DNA of 64,000 nt from Deroplatys truncata (taxonomy: Eukaryota > Arthropoda > Insecta > Mantodea > Mantidae). The notes beneath the pieces were generated by a model. The model was not told the DNA's origin. It searched no databases and was given only the letters and a program-made list of their open reading frames with translations. The translations under genes and the position numbers were made by a program. The stretch covers positions 62,232,364 through 62,296,363 of the forward strand of contig CM060980.1 in the NCBI GenBank assembly GCA_030765065.1, written 5' to 3'. Positions 21,980-33,314 of the stretch are shown here, in pieces; positions within the stretch are counted from its first letter, which is position 1, and each line of letters begins with the position of its first letter.

Positions 21980-24006
21980 AATATCATCTTACAGTGTGCC
22001 CCACGGTGATGAATATGATGTGTTATATTGTCCAACAGATGTCACACTATGCCATGCACTAGCTCAACACATGTCACGTATGTCATATGTTTATGCTGCC
22101 AACATATAACAAATTAATGCCGCCAAAACGAAAATTAATGCCGCGAATGCGGAAACGACCACAGAGTGTAGCCCAGGGATCTTAGACAACCTGTGCTTTA
22201 TGAATTAACGGAAGGTTACGCTTACGTTAGATTTTTTGTTTATGTAAGCTTTCGAAAGGTTAGGTTTAGGTTAGTTTTTTTATATAAGCTTACGTTTCTG
22301 AATTCACGAAAGGTTAGGTTTAGGTTAGTTTTTTTTATATAAGCTTACGTTTCTGAATTCACGAAAGGTTATGTTTAGGTTAGTTTTTTCATATAAGCTT
22401 ACGTTTCTGAATTCACGAAAGGTTAGGTTTAGGTTAGTTTTTTTTATATAACCATAGGTTTCTGAATTACCTTTATATATATCCTTGTTTTAATTTGTTA
22501 TCACTGTTTACATCAAAGCACGCGAGCGAAGCAAGCGTGCGTTCCTAAACTTACGTTTCTGATTCACGGGAGGTTAGGTTAGGTTTAATTTTTTTTTATA
22601 TCAGCTTACGTTAATGGATTCACAGAAGGTTAGGTTTAGGTTAGTTTTTTTTATATAAGCTTACGTTTCTGAATTCAGGAATGGTTAGGTTTAGGTTAGT
22701 TTTTTTATATAAGCTTACATTTCTGAATTCACGAAAGGTTAGGTTTAGGTTAGTTTTTTTTATATAACCATAGGTTTCTGAATTACCTTTATATATATCT
22801 TTGTTTTAATTTGTTATCACTGTTTACATCAAAGCACGCGAGCGTGCATTCCTAAACTTACGTTTCTGATTCACGGGAGGTTAGGTTAGGTTTAGGTTTT
22901 TTTTATATCAGCTTATGTTAATGGGTTCACGGAAGGTTAGGTTTAGGTTAGTTTTTTTTTATATAAGCTTACGTTTCTGAATTCACGAAAGGTTAGGTTT
23001 AGGTTAGTTTTTTTTATATAGGCTTACGTTTCTGAATTCAGGAAAGGTTAGGTTTAAGTTAGTTTTTTTATATAAGCTTACGTTTCTGAATTCACGAAAG
23101 GTTAGGTTTAGGTTAGTTTTTTTTATATAACCATAGGTTTCTGAATTACCTTTATATATATCCTTGTTTTAATTTGTTATCACTGTTTACATCAAAGCAC
23201 GCGAGCGAAGCGAGCGTACGTTCCTAAGCTTACGTTTCTAATTCACGGGAGGTTAGGTTTAGTTTTTTTTATATAAGCTTACGTTTATGGATTCACGGAA
23301 GGTTAGGTTTAGGTTAGGTTTTTTTATATAAGCTTACGTTTGAATTCATTAAAGGTTGGTTTTTTTTATATAAGCTTACGTTTCTGAATTCATGAAAGGT
23401 TTGGTTTAGGTTAGTTTTTTTTTTATATAAGCTTACATTTATGGATTCACGGAAGGTTAGGTTTAGGTTAGTTTTTTTTATATAAGCTTACGTTTCTGAA
23501 TTCACGAAAGGTTAGGTTTAGGTTAGTTTTTTTATATAAGCTTACGTTTCTCAATTCACGAAAAGTTAGGTTTAGGTTAGTTTTTTTATATAAGCATAGC
23601 ACGTGTTGAGTTAGAATGCTAAAGACAGTATTCTCACATCCCGTGCAAACCATTTTGCTTTATATTAAATATGCACTGTTAATTTGCATGCGTTGCATTT
23701 CAACAAAATCGCAGAACAACAACAACAAATAGCGGTAACAACGGCGCATCGCATTTTTAGCCGATTTCACATTTTTATTTACGTTGGCAGTACCCAATTT
23801 GCATGTAATTTTTTGCAAAATGGCTACGTTTGTTTACTTCCTGACGCGATTTTCCTATATAACTAAAATACCTTAAACGGGCGGGCAGGTGGGCACCAGC
23901 TATAGACGAGACCACATCGTGTTCTAAGCTCACTCTTAACGTAATTTATTCGCTTTCCTTTTGATTTTATAAGCATTTTCTACGGGCACACTGTAAGATA
24001 ATATTA
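21980..24006. mobile_element. TIR element carrying a minisatellite, long copy
   Basis: Ends form a 22-bp inverted repeat with one mismatch in the outer half: left ATCTTACAGTGTGCCCC (near 21986-22002), right GGGCACACTGTAAGAT (23984-23999). Left and right interior blocks match the short copy at 18337-18866, including GGCGGGCAGGTGGGCACCA near 23879. Between these blocks sits a 1.4-kb tandem array (22200-23596) that the short copy lacks. No transposase is present, so this is a non-autonomous element. The superfamily is not identified: the CAGTG terminus recalls hAT, but no 8-bp direct duplication flanks it. Confidence 0.7.
22200..23596. repeat. minisatellite array with telomere-like motifs
   Basis: The monomer is about 55 bp: GGTTAGGTTTAGGTTAG, then a run of T, then ATATAAGCTTACGTTTCTG, then AATTCACGAAA. 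There are roughly twenty copies with point changes and T-run length variation. A longer block is inserted at three places, with ACCATAGGTTTCTGAATTACC beginning at 22451, 22767 and 23130. Each of these blocks also carries TTTGTTATCACTGTTTAC and a GC-rich CACGCGAGCG segment. This gives a higher-order unit of about 316-363 bp. TTAGG is the usual insect telomere repeat and occurs repeatedly within the monomers. Confidence 0.9.
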
Positions 24007-24719
24007 GCCAGTTATATGGTGACAAAGGAAACACAGCCAAAATACTTATAAAATCAAGAAAAATGAATATCCACAATAATTCTAAATGGATTAAGTATTT
24101 AAGCAGATGTTGCCCTAACAAAGTCATTTGGCCTACACACCCACTCCTTTTAGTGATTCCAATTATATAGTAGAAACTGGCGACATTTTGGAGCTGAAGA
24201 TAGTGAAAAGTTGCCAACACATTGGGCAAAAGGTTGCAAAATGAATGTTGCCAACATAAAAATGCTGCAAAACAAAAGTAGGGGTTTAGCTTCACAGATC
24301 CTATGGCTATGTCCTGTCGTTCTGCATTTAGAGCCTTTGACCTCAACTACTTCACTTCTCTATTTATAAAAACCACCCCTTTGCTCCATTTGTGCCTTAG
24401 GACTCTCGACCCGGGCTGTGCTTTGTGGCTTAGGTCCCTAAATAAATGGCGATGATCCGCTTCCGTGTTGACAGCATTTTGTATCTTCCACTGTGTTCAA
24501 ATAGTCAATGTTGGCAGCAGGAGGACAATATGAACAATGTTCCCATAATGCCTTGGATGGGATGCGTGTGATGGGTTTTGCGTTACTCATTTATAAGGAA
24601 CAAAAGTAGCAATAATTAACAAAGCAAAGTGTTAAAGTATATATATATATATATATATTTGTTCTTTATCTGTATTTATCACTTTAAGCATAAAATAACC
24701 ATGTACATGCAGCATTTGT
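24007..24719. other. RAD9 intron 2, no gene
   Basis: Non-coding, with a TA microsatellite near 24638-24658. The long minus-strand frame at 24346-23936 overlaps the element edge and has no recognisable domain. Confidence 0.4.
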
Positions 24720-27150
24720 GTCATGTGTATAGCATGTCTGGCTTGTCACCATGTACGGAACAATAACTAAGCCGGTCAATGGAGTTGGTTTTCTTGCCAT
24801 ATATCTTGACTGTTAAATATTTTTCAGTATGCCCATGGTCCAGCAAAGACGTTCTAGCAGTTTTCTAGCAGCATATATGATGAACAATGCGTAGAGGTCA
24901 TAAGTTCTGGGTAGATGAAGACAGAATTTTTTGAGCGGTGTTGAATGTTTATTTATTTAAGTGAAGATGAAAGATGGAATATGTTGCTGTGCTGGTGCAG
25001 ATTCAAAGAAATCCATGGGAAGTCTGATTGTGATGCTGTAAGTCATTTCTGCTGTTTATGTATCGTTCTCTGGTATAACATAAGTGTGGAGTCCCATTAA
25101 TATGGTTGGTAGTTTGCTAATCCAGTCGTCTTTATCAACCTCTGTTCAAAACGTGCAATCCAAGATGAAAGAAGTGTGCTGGCCACCGTGTCTGCATTGA
25201 TATCTGTTAGGGGTACTGCTTCTGACCAGTGTGTAAATCTATTATTGTCAGCAGATGTGCGTAGTCTTGACATTATGGTAGTGCCACCCCTACTATACCT
25301 ACACTCTATTCTCACATCCCTTCAAAAAATTCTAGCAGCCAAGTTAATGGAGAGAAAATTCGAATTTTTTTTGACTGAAAGTTCAAATGGTAATACAGTT
25401 TGTGTTTTGGAGATATTGCAAATTATTCATTTTATCAGTTTTATAAATTTTTGAAAAATATGCCAAAATTAAAACTTTTTTACATGGTCTGTACAAAATT
25501 ATTTTTCATGCATTAACTAGAGCAATTTTTTTGCGCAATACCAGATTTTGTGGTGAGAACAAGTTTTTATTTGACAGAGGAATGAAATGTCAAAGATGGG
25601 AATTTTCAACCTTTTTGCCTTAATTCCTAATTTTCTGTTCACATTTTACGACTTCATGAATTTATTTCTCCACCATTTTAGGTCACACATCAATGAAAGT
25701 GTGTGGATGTATATACAAAAAATCTGATGTGTTACACTCACATGACTTTCTCTACTCTTGTACAATCTAATTTTACAAACGCTTATTCTCCATATGGTTC
25801 ATGTTAATCGAGATATCGAGATGTCAATCTTATTGGTAATTTTCTTGTAGATGCAAGGGAAATATGGTAGCTTTTAAGCGATAGTCAAATATTTTAACGC
25901 TGGTTGCTATGTGGCGCATTCCATTCTCTTTGCATGTCCAGGACATAAAAAAAATGAATAACGAATGTGAGAAAAAGTATAAGTATTGTAAAATTTAAGG
26001 AAATAACAAGCAATATCTCGAAAACGGTTCACTCAACAAAAGAAATGTATATGACATAAGTTGTGTATTTTAACGCGATCTACATTTTTTGTGTAGTAAA
26101 ATTTTGTCTATCTCTTATGGTTTACCAGTTATGCAAAAGTCGTTCACAATGAAGAATACTTTTGGAGACATTCCCAGAAAATTCGAGATATACATTTCAT
26201 TTCTCATGACATTATCTTAAACATATGATATTTTCATCAAAATCGTTAGAGCCATTTTTGAGAAAATTAAAATTTTCGAAAAATCTTCCATGTAAAGGGT
26301 AGTCTGGGGTGGGGGGATTTTCTTGAAAACCTTCGTGTCGCATCTCTGGAAGATACTGAACCTAAATACCAAGTTTGGTGCTTATCCGACTGTTCGTTTT
26401 TGAGTTATGCTGTTCACAGACACACACACAGACACACACACACACAGACACACAGACACACACACGGACATGTTTCCAAAAATGCTTTTTTTGGATTCAG
26501 GAGGTCTCAAAACATGTATTTCCGGTGAAATCTCGGTATCGAATTTTTGGGTGGAATGCAATACTTCCCCTACTTACTATACGTAGTAGAGAAAGTAAAA
26601 AATGCTATGTTTGATGCATGAAAGATAATTTTGTAAAGTTCACATACAAAAAAGTTGCAATTTTTGGCATTTGTTTTCAAAAATTTATAAAACAGATAAA
26701 ATGGATGATTTGCAAAATCTTCAAAGCATGTACACTGAATTACCATTTGAACTTTTTGTTAAAAAAAAAAGTAGAACTTTCTCTCCATTAATTTGGCTGC
26801 TAGAATTTTTTTTTAAGGGGTTTGTGAGTATTTCTGACCACGAGCGTATGTTGATATGGGAGTTCAAGCAGTTGTCAGCTTTGTTGTAAGTTTCAATGGC
26901 ATTAGGCATTTAATTGGGTAGAAGAGAGAGATTTGGAGAAGAATGCCAGTGGTTTTGGTATTTCTCTTCTGAATTGCTGCAAGGAAGCTCCTATAACATA
27001 GCGTCGACTGTCAAGATCAGATGAAGGATGTACAAGTAGAGTTGCATTAGCTAGGTCTTCCTTCGGCATGTTAAATGACTTGCCTGTTATGTCATCCCAT
27101 ACAGTTGGGAAGTGTTTCTTCGTGTTTTTGCACATGTCAGATGTTGAAAT
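24720..27150 (-). pseudogene. Ty3-type (gypsy-like) pol remnant, split by an insertion
   Basis: On the minus strand the order is correct for a Ty3-type pol. At 27135-26840 there is the end of reverse transcriptase with the RNase H entry: 'KEDLANATLLVHPSSD' and 'YVIGASLQQF', then 'PLAFFSKSLSSTQ' and a diverged 'THKPL'. After the insertion at about 26827-25311, 25290-25097 encodes part of the integrase core with '[20 protein letters not shown]'. Near 24850-24740 the C-terminal 'KYLTVKIYGKKTNSIDRL' matches the integrase tail. The stretch between RNase H and integrase is missing, so a deletion accompanies the insertion. It is an old dead copy with stops and frame changes. LTRs and gag were not seen. 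Confidence 0.75.
25311..26827 (-). mobile_element. foldback-like insertion containing the dispersed repeat, copy B
   Basis: The outer arms are long imperfect inverted repeats of about 220 bp: 25318-25535 against 26590-26823. Both contain TTCTAGCAGCCAA, AGTTCAAATGGTAAT and TTTTATAAATTTTTGAAAA when read inward. The centre (25700-26602) is copy B of the ACTTTCTCTACT repeat in reverse orientation relative to copies A and D, ending AGTAGAGAAAGT at 26590-26601. It includes a CA-rich stretch near 26418-26465. It interrupts the Ty3-type pol between RNase H and integrase. Confidence 0.75.
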
Positions 27151-28147
27151 TATAGAGATAATTGGGTCAGAGTTGAAAAACTTAAAATCACTTACATTTT
27201 TTGTGTCTTGACCGGTTTCAAGAGCTGCTTGCTCTTATCATCAGAAGTGACTGACTGGCTCTTAATGGTGTTGTCCAGTGTGTGGTTGTTTGTGATAAAA
27301 TCTAGTGGTGGATTGAAGAATTTCCATGGGGTGTACTTGCTGGTGGCAATTCAAAATTCATTATACAGTGTTTGTTTTATGATTAAAACCTTTTCCCACC
27401 AATCTGTGATCCATGGGAGTGTGGCCCTGAGGGGGGGGGGTTGAAGAAGGTGGTCTGTGAAGAATATCAATTTAAATTTTCATATTCTGTATTTCTCAAA
27501 CAATTTCACAAATTGCATCTCAGACTGTACTACATAAATTTTATATCGGAATGTACTCCAAAGAGAGATTGTAAGTACTGTTACTTGGTCACACAGGAAT
27601 AGAGCAGTGACCATCCCTCTCTAAATCCCTTTCCAAGGGCGAACATGAAATTCTTTCAAGCCTCTCTCATCCCATCTTTCTCTTTTAACAATAAAAACAT
27701 ACTTGAGTATTGAATTTGGAATGTTAGTTTTCATATTTCTTGTGTGATGATAGGTTGCTTTGTCCTTTGGTGTTTTGAAAGTGAACTTTTAAAAATCATT
27801 TTGTTTTTTTGTTGGTTGGATTTTGTGATCTACCGTTTGTAAGCACTCTTATTTCTAGAACTGCAAGAAGGAATAACACTTAGCATAGTGAGTAATCTTT
27901 GTGGAGCCCATAGAATATTAGAATTGCTTCCTACATAATCCTCTATTGGAATTTGGCATCAAGAGGATCTTGGCACAACAGGAATTGAGAGGACTTCATC
28001 TACATTACAAAAACGACATCATACCCTCTATTCATTGAGAGAACTGGAGGACTGAATACTAGACTGAAGTTCGGAATTCTGCCCCTCATGAGTTGGGAGT
28101 GTCTGAGGGTCCCCACAACCATCCTGCCCCCCCTCCAACTTTCTATA
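27151..28147. other. RAD9 intron 2, unassigned
   Basis: No reading frame supported. TTGACCGGTTTCAAGAGC followed by TTATCATCAGAAG near 27209-27246 resembles terminal segments of retroelements, but the element is not identifiable. A G-run lies near 27431-27440. Confidence 0.35.
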
Positions 28148-28575
28148 CTGCTTAACCTATAGTAAATAGAGGTGTATTGCATTCCGCCTAAAAATTTGAT
28201 ACCGAGAATTCACTGGAAATACACATTTTCAGGCTCCCAAAATCCAAAAAGCATTTTAGAAGAAGTTCCTTGTGTGCGCGTGTGTGTGTGTGTTTTTAGT
28301 TCAATGTCTTTCAAGGTTGTGACACAGATCTTTGTTGTTTTTGGTTTTTCAAAAATGGCTCTTTAACAATTTAGATTGAGTTACTGCTAAGTACATATAT
28401 TAAGATACTTGCATAACCAAAAATGTATATCTTGAATTTTCTGGAATTAGCCTATGAAAACCTCTTCATTCCAAATGACTTTTGTATAACTGCTAAACCA
28501 TAAGAGGTAGACAAAATCTTACTACACCAAAAAATGTAGATCTCGCTAAAGCACTAATTTATGTCAAATTCTTTT
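28148..28575 (+). repeat. dispersed ACTTTCTCTACT repeat, copy C (truncated, diverged)
   Basis: Shares the GTATTGCATTCC, 'TTTGATACCGAGA-TTCAC', 'AAATGTATATCTTGAATTTTC' and 'TAAACCATAAGAG' blocks with copies A and D but is shorter and more diverged. The terminal motif is degraded (CTATAGTAAATAGAGG). Confidence 0.65.
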
Positions 28576-28667
28576 GTGGTGCCAGCCATTACTGATATAC
28601 TTTTTGTTGTTGGTTTTAGTTTTTAAACATTTATACTTTTTTTCAAGTTGTAAGTCACTATTTGTTT

Positions 28668-29520
28668 TTACTTTCTGTACTATGTATAGTAAGTAGGGGA
28701 AGTATTGCATTCCACCCAAAAAATTCGATACTGAGATTTCACCGTAAATATATGTTTTGAGGCCCCCTGAATCCAAAAAAAAAGCATTTTTGGAAACATG
28801 TTCGTGTGTGTGTCTGCGAACAGCATAACTCAGAAGTGAACAGTCGGATAAACACCAAACTTGGTATTTAGGTTCAGTATCTTCCAGAGATGCTACTCAA
28901 AGGTTTTCAAGAAAATCCCCCCACCCCAGATTACCCTTTACGTGGAACATTTTTCGAAAATTTTAATTTTCTCAGAAATGGCTCTAACGATTTTGATTAA
29001 AATATCATATATTTAAGATACTTTCATGACAAATAAAATGTATATCTTGAATTTTCTGGGAATGTTTCCAAAAGTATTCTTCATTGTGAACAACTTTTTC
29101 ATAACTGGTAAACCATAAGAGATAGACAAAATTTTACTGCACAAAAAATGTAGATCGCATTAAAGTATACAATCTATGTCATATACTTTTTTTATTGAGT
29201 GAACCATTTTTGAGATATTGCTTGTTATTCCCTTAAATTTTCCAATATTTTTTTCTCATATGGGAATTCGTTATTCATTTTTTTATGTCCTGGACATGCA
29301 AAGAGAATGGAATGTGCCACATAGCAACCAGCTCTTAAAAGATTTGACTATCGCTTAAAGCCTAGCATATTCCCCTTGCACCTACAAGAAAATTAGCAAT
29401 AAGATTAACATCTTGATTAACATGAAGCATATGGAGAATAAGCATTTGTAAAAATAGTTTGTACAAGAGTAGAGAAAGTCATGTGAGTGTAACACATCAG
29501 ATTTTTTCTTGTAGTCATGC
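28668..29520 (+). repeat. dispersed ACTTTCTCTACT repeat, copy D
   Basis: Begins ACTTTCTGTACTATGTATAG and ends AGTAGAGAAAGTCATGTGAG followed by the shared tail TGTAACACATCAGATTTTTT. It is the most complete uninterrupted copy in the window, collinear with copy A apart from the SINE in A. No coding potential. Confidence 0.8.
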
Positions 29521-29625
29521 AGACAGCCTGGAATTTCAAAGGCATGACATACTGACCCGTTTTTTAAAAATCTACTTGCTTTAGCCTATTGTATTTTTCC
29601 TATGCGTATAAGGAGATGTGTAATG

Positions 29626-29735
29626 AAATTTTATCTCAATTAACATTAAACTGATAGAAGTATAAGCACTTGTAAGAATATTTTGTAGAAGAAGGGTAGA
29701 GTATGTCATGCAAATGTAACACAGTTGATTTATTT
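29626..29735 (+). repeat. dispersed repeat, copy E (right end only)
   Basis: Matches only the last 100 bp of copies A and D: 'TTATCTCAATTAACAT', 'ATAAGCACTTGTAAGAATA', 'GTAGAGTATGTCATGC', 'GTAACACA'. It ends about 30 bp before RAD9 exon 3, so part of the exon's polypyrimidine tract may derive from it. Confidence 0.6.
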
Positions 29736-29763
29736 ATTTATTTATTTTTCCTCCCTGTTGCAG

Positions 29764-30088
29764 TCTTGTCTAGCAGTGTTCAGATCACCAAATGTTTTGG
29801 AAAAACAAGTGGAATCTTGTCAGATTCGTCTAGAACCAGATGGAGTTAAGTTAATCTTTGAACTCCGATGTCACTATGGGATTGTAAAGACTCATTATCT
29901 TCCGATAATAGAATGTGAAACTTTAGCTGCTGTGTATAGTAAGGACATGGTTCCAAACCGTGTAATAGCCAATGCCAAAGTTTTGTGTGACATGGTGCAG
30001 AATTTTCAGTCCAACACAACGGAAGTTACTTTGGTGGTAACTCCACACAAAATGCTACTACGAAATTATTTTGATGATGAAGAAGAAG
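29764..30088 (+). CDS. RAD9: RAD9 exon 3 (residues 81-189)
   Basis: Preceded by a pyrimidine-rich tract and GCAG, ending GAAGAAG|GTATGC in phase 1. It encodes 'SCLAVFRSPNVLEKQVESCQ' through 'TLVVTPHKMLLRNYFDDEEE', the end of the first clamp subdomain and the interdomain linker. 'VFRSxxxLEKxVExC' and 'VTPHKMLLRNY' align with the vertebrate protein. Entry phase 0 matches exon 2. Confidence 0.97.
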
Positions 30089-30149
30089 GTATGCATATCT
30101 GAAAGAAATATTTAAGATTAACTGTAGGGAAAAAGTATTGAAATAAATG

Positions 30150-30545
30150 ATTTATTCTACTTAATAATTCAAGACATTGTCCTGCACTGTGGTGTTCAGT
30201 GTGGAATTCTGATTCCCAGCCACGGGATGCGCCTGAGTTGTTTTTCATTCGTGGAGGTGAGGATTTTAGGTCTCGAGTATAGGATCGATGCCCACTCAGC
30301 ATCATGAGAAAATTGAGGAGCTGCAATAGGTAGCAATCCCAGCCACAAAAGCCAACATTGTGTTTGGGGGATGCAGGTGCTGGCCAAATCACTTCCCCAT
30401 ATTGGGTAAATGATGACCCATCTCTTCTGTGCATAAGTGGGTGTGAGGCCGGTAGTTGGTTTGGTTGGTCCGAGTTGCGTTTGGGTTGTAGCACCATGGG
30501 ATAATGTTTATTCTTATTATTATTGCTACTATTATTATGGTTACT
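30150..30545 (-). repeat. probable interspersed repeat with (ATT)n-like tail
   Basis: A GC-richer island in an AT-rich intron, ending on its right in TTATTATTATTG-type repeats. Composition contrast and the simple tail suggest a SINE-like insertion. I see no clear A or B box, and the long minus-strand frame has no domain. Low certainty without a second copy in the window. Confidence 0.3.
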
Positions 30546-31017
30546 ATTAATTCCAGAAATCACAAATATTACATAATTTTAATTACATAAGCAGATAGAT
30601 TTTGTCATGAAAATGGTGCACTAAAGAGCCACTTGCGGTATCATCTGGTTGAATGCAGTTTTTGCACATTTATGTAACTAAGTACTTATTGCTTAATTTG
30701 AAATCACTCTTAGGTAAAAATGTATTGTGAATATCATAACATGGATAGAAAAACCAATATCATAATAAAAACACAATAAAATAAAAAATATCATAATAAA
30801 TAAAATAAAAATATCATAATATAAAACAGATATTGTAAATATGCGTAGAAAGTTATTCAGATTAGATTTTTATGACTGTTAATGCTAGCTGGAGTCTCTC
30901 TAATTCATGTTCATTTAAATGTTATCTCCATGAGCACAACAAAACTCTGCAATCATTCTTCTATAATTAATCTCATAAGAAGGCTGCAATCTTGATCCTT
31001 TTGTGGCATGTTTTCAG

Positions 31018-31189
31018 AGCTCAAAAAAACTGTACGTACAGAACTGTTTTTGGAACCTGGAGAATTTGAGCAGTATACTATTGGTGCTGATACATCAATA
31101 ACTTTCTGTCTGAAGGAGTTCAAGTCAATGTTGTCATTTGCAGAGGCCTTTGGTTTGCCAGTGATTGCCAGCTTCGAAGTGACTGCGAG
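31018..31189 (+). CDS. RAD9: RAD9 exon 4 (residues 189-246)
   Basis: Follows TTTTCAG and ends GCGAG|GTTTGT in phase 2. It encodes 'LKKTVRTELFLEPGEFEQYT' onward to 'FCLKEFKSMLSFAEAFGLPV'. The ITFCLKEFxxxLSFAE block is the RAD9 signature of the second clamp subdomain. The following intron is about 23.4 kb and holds most of the mobile elements of the window. Confidence 0.97.
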
Positions 31190-31560
31190 GTTTGTGTAAA
31201 TTAAAATATTTCAGGAAATGAAACAAAGCAAAGAAATACCTTAATGTGAGATAAGAATTTTATTTATATAAATTAACAGACTTCACAAGAGCTTATAATT
31301 CATTATTATCTTTGCTAAACTGCAATTACAACAAAAATTCACCATATTAAAAATATGATTTAGTTAATTCAACCAGTATAAAAGTATAAATATTGTAAGG
31401 TTGTAAGGAGAAAAGCCAAAAAGAACTCTTAAGGGCCAGATCCGTAGTCCTTGCCTGAGACACTCATGACTCATTCGTCACTCACTCAAGCGTGCGAGTT
31501 CATTGTCACTTATAATTATAAGTAATAATGTAGAAGCGGTTGATAGTGAAGTATTTCAAA

Positions 31561-31737
31561 TGAAAATGAACGAGGAATAGGAAAAGTCATTTACACTCTT
31601 CACTTAAGTAGAATTACCTGGACATGTTTCGAGAGTCCCTTGCTGACAATGAGACCCAGGGACTCTCGAAACATGTCCAGGTAATTCTGCTTAAGTGAAG
31701 ACTGTAAATGAGTTTTCCTACTCCTCATTCATTTTCA
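31561..31737. repeat. long hairpin: 80-bp inverted arms with a 17-nt loop
   Basis: Arms 31561-31640 and 31658-31737 are inverted and nearly identical, centred on GGACATGTTTCGAGAGTCCC and its complement. The GGACATGTTTCGAGAG core resembles the GGACATGTTTCAAAAAGG end of the PLE near 15320, so it may be a head-to-head pair of PLE terminal segments or a MITE. Transcribed inside the RAD9 pre-mRNA it could fold into an 80-bp stem. Confidence 0.85.
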
Positions 31738-32661
31738 TTGTCACTTTCTTAACCAGATTTACTTGGGTGGGTATGATATAGTATGAGGTAAGTTACCACT
31801 CATTGCAAGACCATTAAATAACCATGGACAGATTTTGATATGTCGATAAGTTTTCAGAGCGTTAATTCTGAAAGTTAGAGAGGGCAGTGAATTGCGCAGT
31901 TATTGCTTTATTCACTGTACTTACAATCTTTCATATTGTTATGTTGTTACACAGTGTTCCTTTGTCAATAAAATATTAGACGATCATAAATTTTTCTCTG
32001 CAGAAAAGAAAATGTACTTCTCACCTGGGAGAAGTACAGCAGTGTTTTGGAAAATAAGTCAGTCAATGTATGAAATAAAACAAATATGCTTGGGAAATAT
32101 TGGTAAAAGAATTCAATTTGCACAAATCTAACACAATGTAAGTATATTTGTTTTATGCTGTTTTATAAGAACAACCTGTATTAAGTTTTATCAGTCTTTT
32201 TATGTCTAAATTGGGTAAGTCGTAAATTATTGCATAAATGATAGTGAAAAGTACAGATAACACAGGCCTGCAAAGATTTTGACGCATGGAATATTTTACA
32301 TCATAATAGTCAAATTGGATGGTTTGATTTTGAAAATAATAATAGTTTTTGCGTATCACGTACAGATTTTGAACAATTCTTTTCAACGCAAAATTGAAAG
32401 TTCTGTAAGCTAGTATTAACATCTCTGCATATCAGACTTACAGTATGATTGATTACAATATGTAACATGTTAAATCTTATGGTGTCATGTTATACCACTG
32501 TCTGTCTTTGTTTACGGGTAATGTTGAACCTATCTCATAAACATTTATTGCCCAAGATATCAACAAGAACCTATCTTAGAATACTCAGTACAGTTTTAAA
32601 CTTCTTCTGAGCGAGTCTCTTTTGAAACATATTGTGTTGTCAATTTTATTGTGGAAAAAAA
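31738..32661. other. RAD9 intron 4, no gene
   Basis: AT-rich, non-coding, nothing recognised. Confidence 0.4.
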
Positions 32662-33314
32662 ATGGCAAGTTCAAGTGGTATATCTAGGAGGGACTGTGTG
32701 AACAATCCTAACACTTTCTGTTATGTCTGTGGGTTTATGTAATAAAGCAGCATAAAGGAAACATTACCGCATTTATCAACAGCTTGTATCTGGCCTATTT
32801 TAAAATTAAATTAGGAGATCAAGACAAGAATTTTACTCATATTGTGTGTAAAAGTTGTGTAGAAAATCTAAGACAATGGCATAAGGGAGTTTGTTCATTT
32901 ATGCCCTTTGGTATTCCTATGGTATGACGTGAGCAACAAAATCATTTTAATGACTATTAGTTTTGTCTGTATAATATATCTGAATTCAATAGGAAAAATA
33001 AGGTGGGCATTATATATCCAAACTTGTCATCAGCAATTAGGCCTGTGCCTCATGGACCTGATGTTCCTGTTCCATCACCATCTATGGTATTATCAGAGAG
33101 TAGTGCTGATACTTTGAGTGTAGAAGATGATTTAAATTGGTCCCCAGACTTAGAAGATGACATTCCAAATCCATTTCATTCAGTCAGAATTAAATGGTTT
33201 GGTACGTGATTCGGGTTCTTGCCAAAGAAAAAGTGAACTTTAGGTTCAAGACTGAAAGAAAGCAATCTTTTAGGACTGGAATAACTTTCTACTGGTACAA
33301 ACATTGAGAAGAAG

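Noticed and set aside
22200..23596. Regular repeats resembling a CRISPR array
   Set aside because: The monomers are contiguous variants of one 55-bp unit without unique spacers, and the context is a eukaryotic intron.
23468..23653. Open frame with a repeated 'YKKTNLNLTFRE' peptide
   Set aside because: It is the translation of the minisatellite monomers on the minus strand; no start context or domain.
23936..24346. A 136-codon minus-strand ORF
   Set aside because: It spans the edge of the TIR element into unrelated intron sequence and shows no conserved motif.
30066..30563. A 165-codon minus-strand ORF in RAD9 intron 3
   Set aside because: No domain, overlaps the exon 3 end antisense, and coincides with a probable interspersed repeat with simple-sequence tail.
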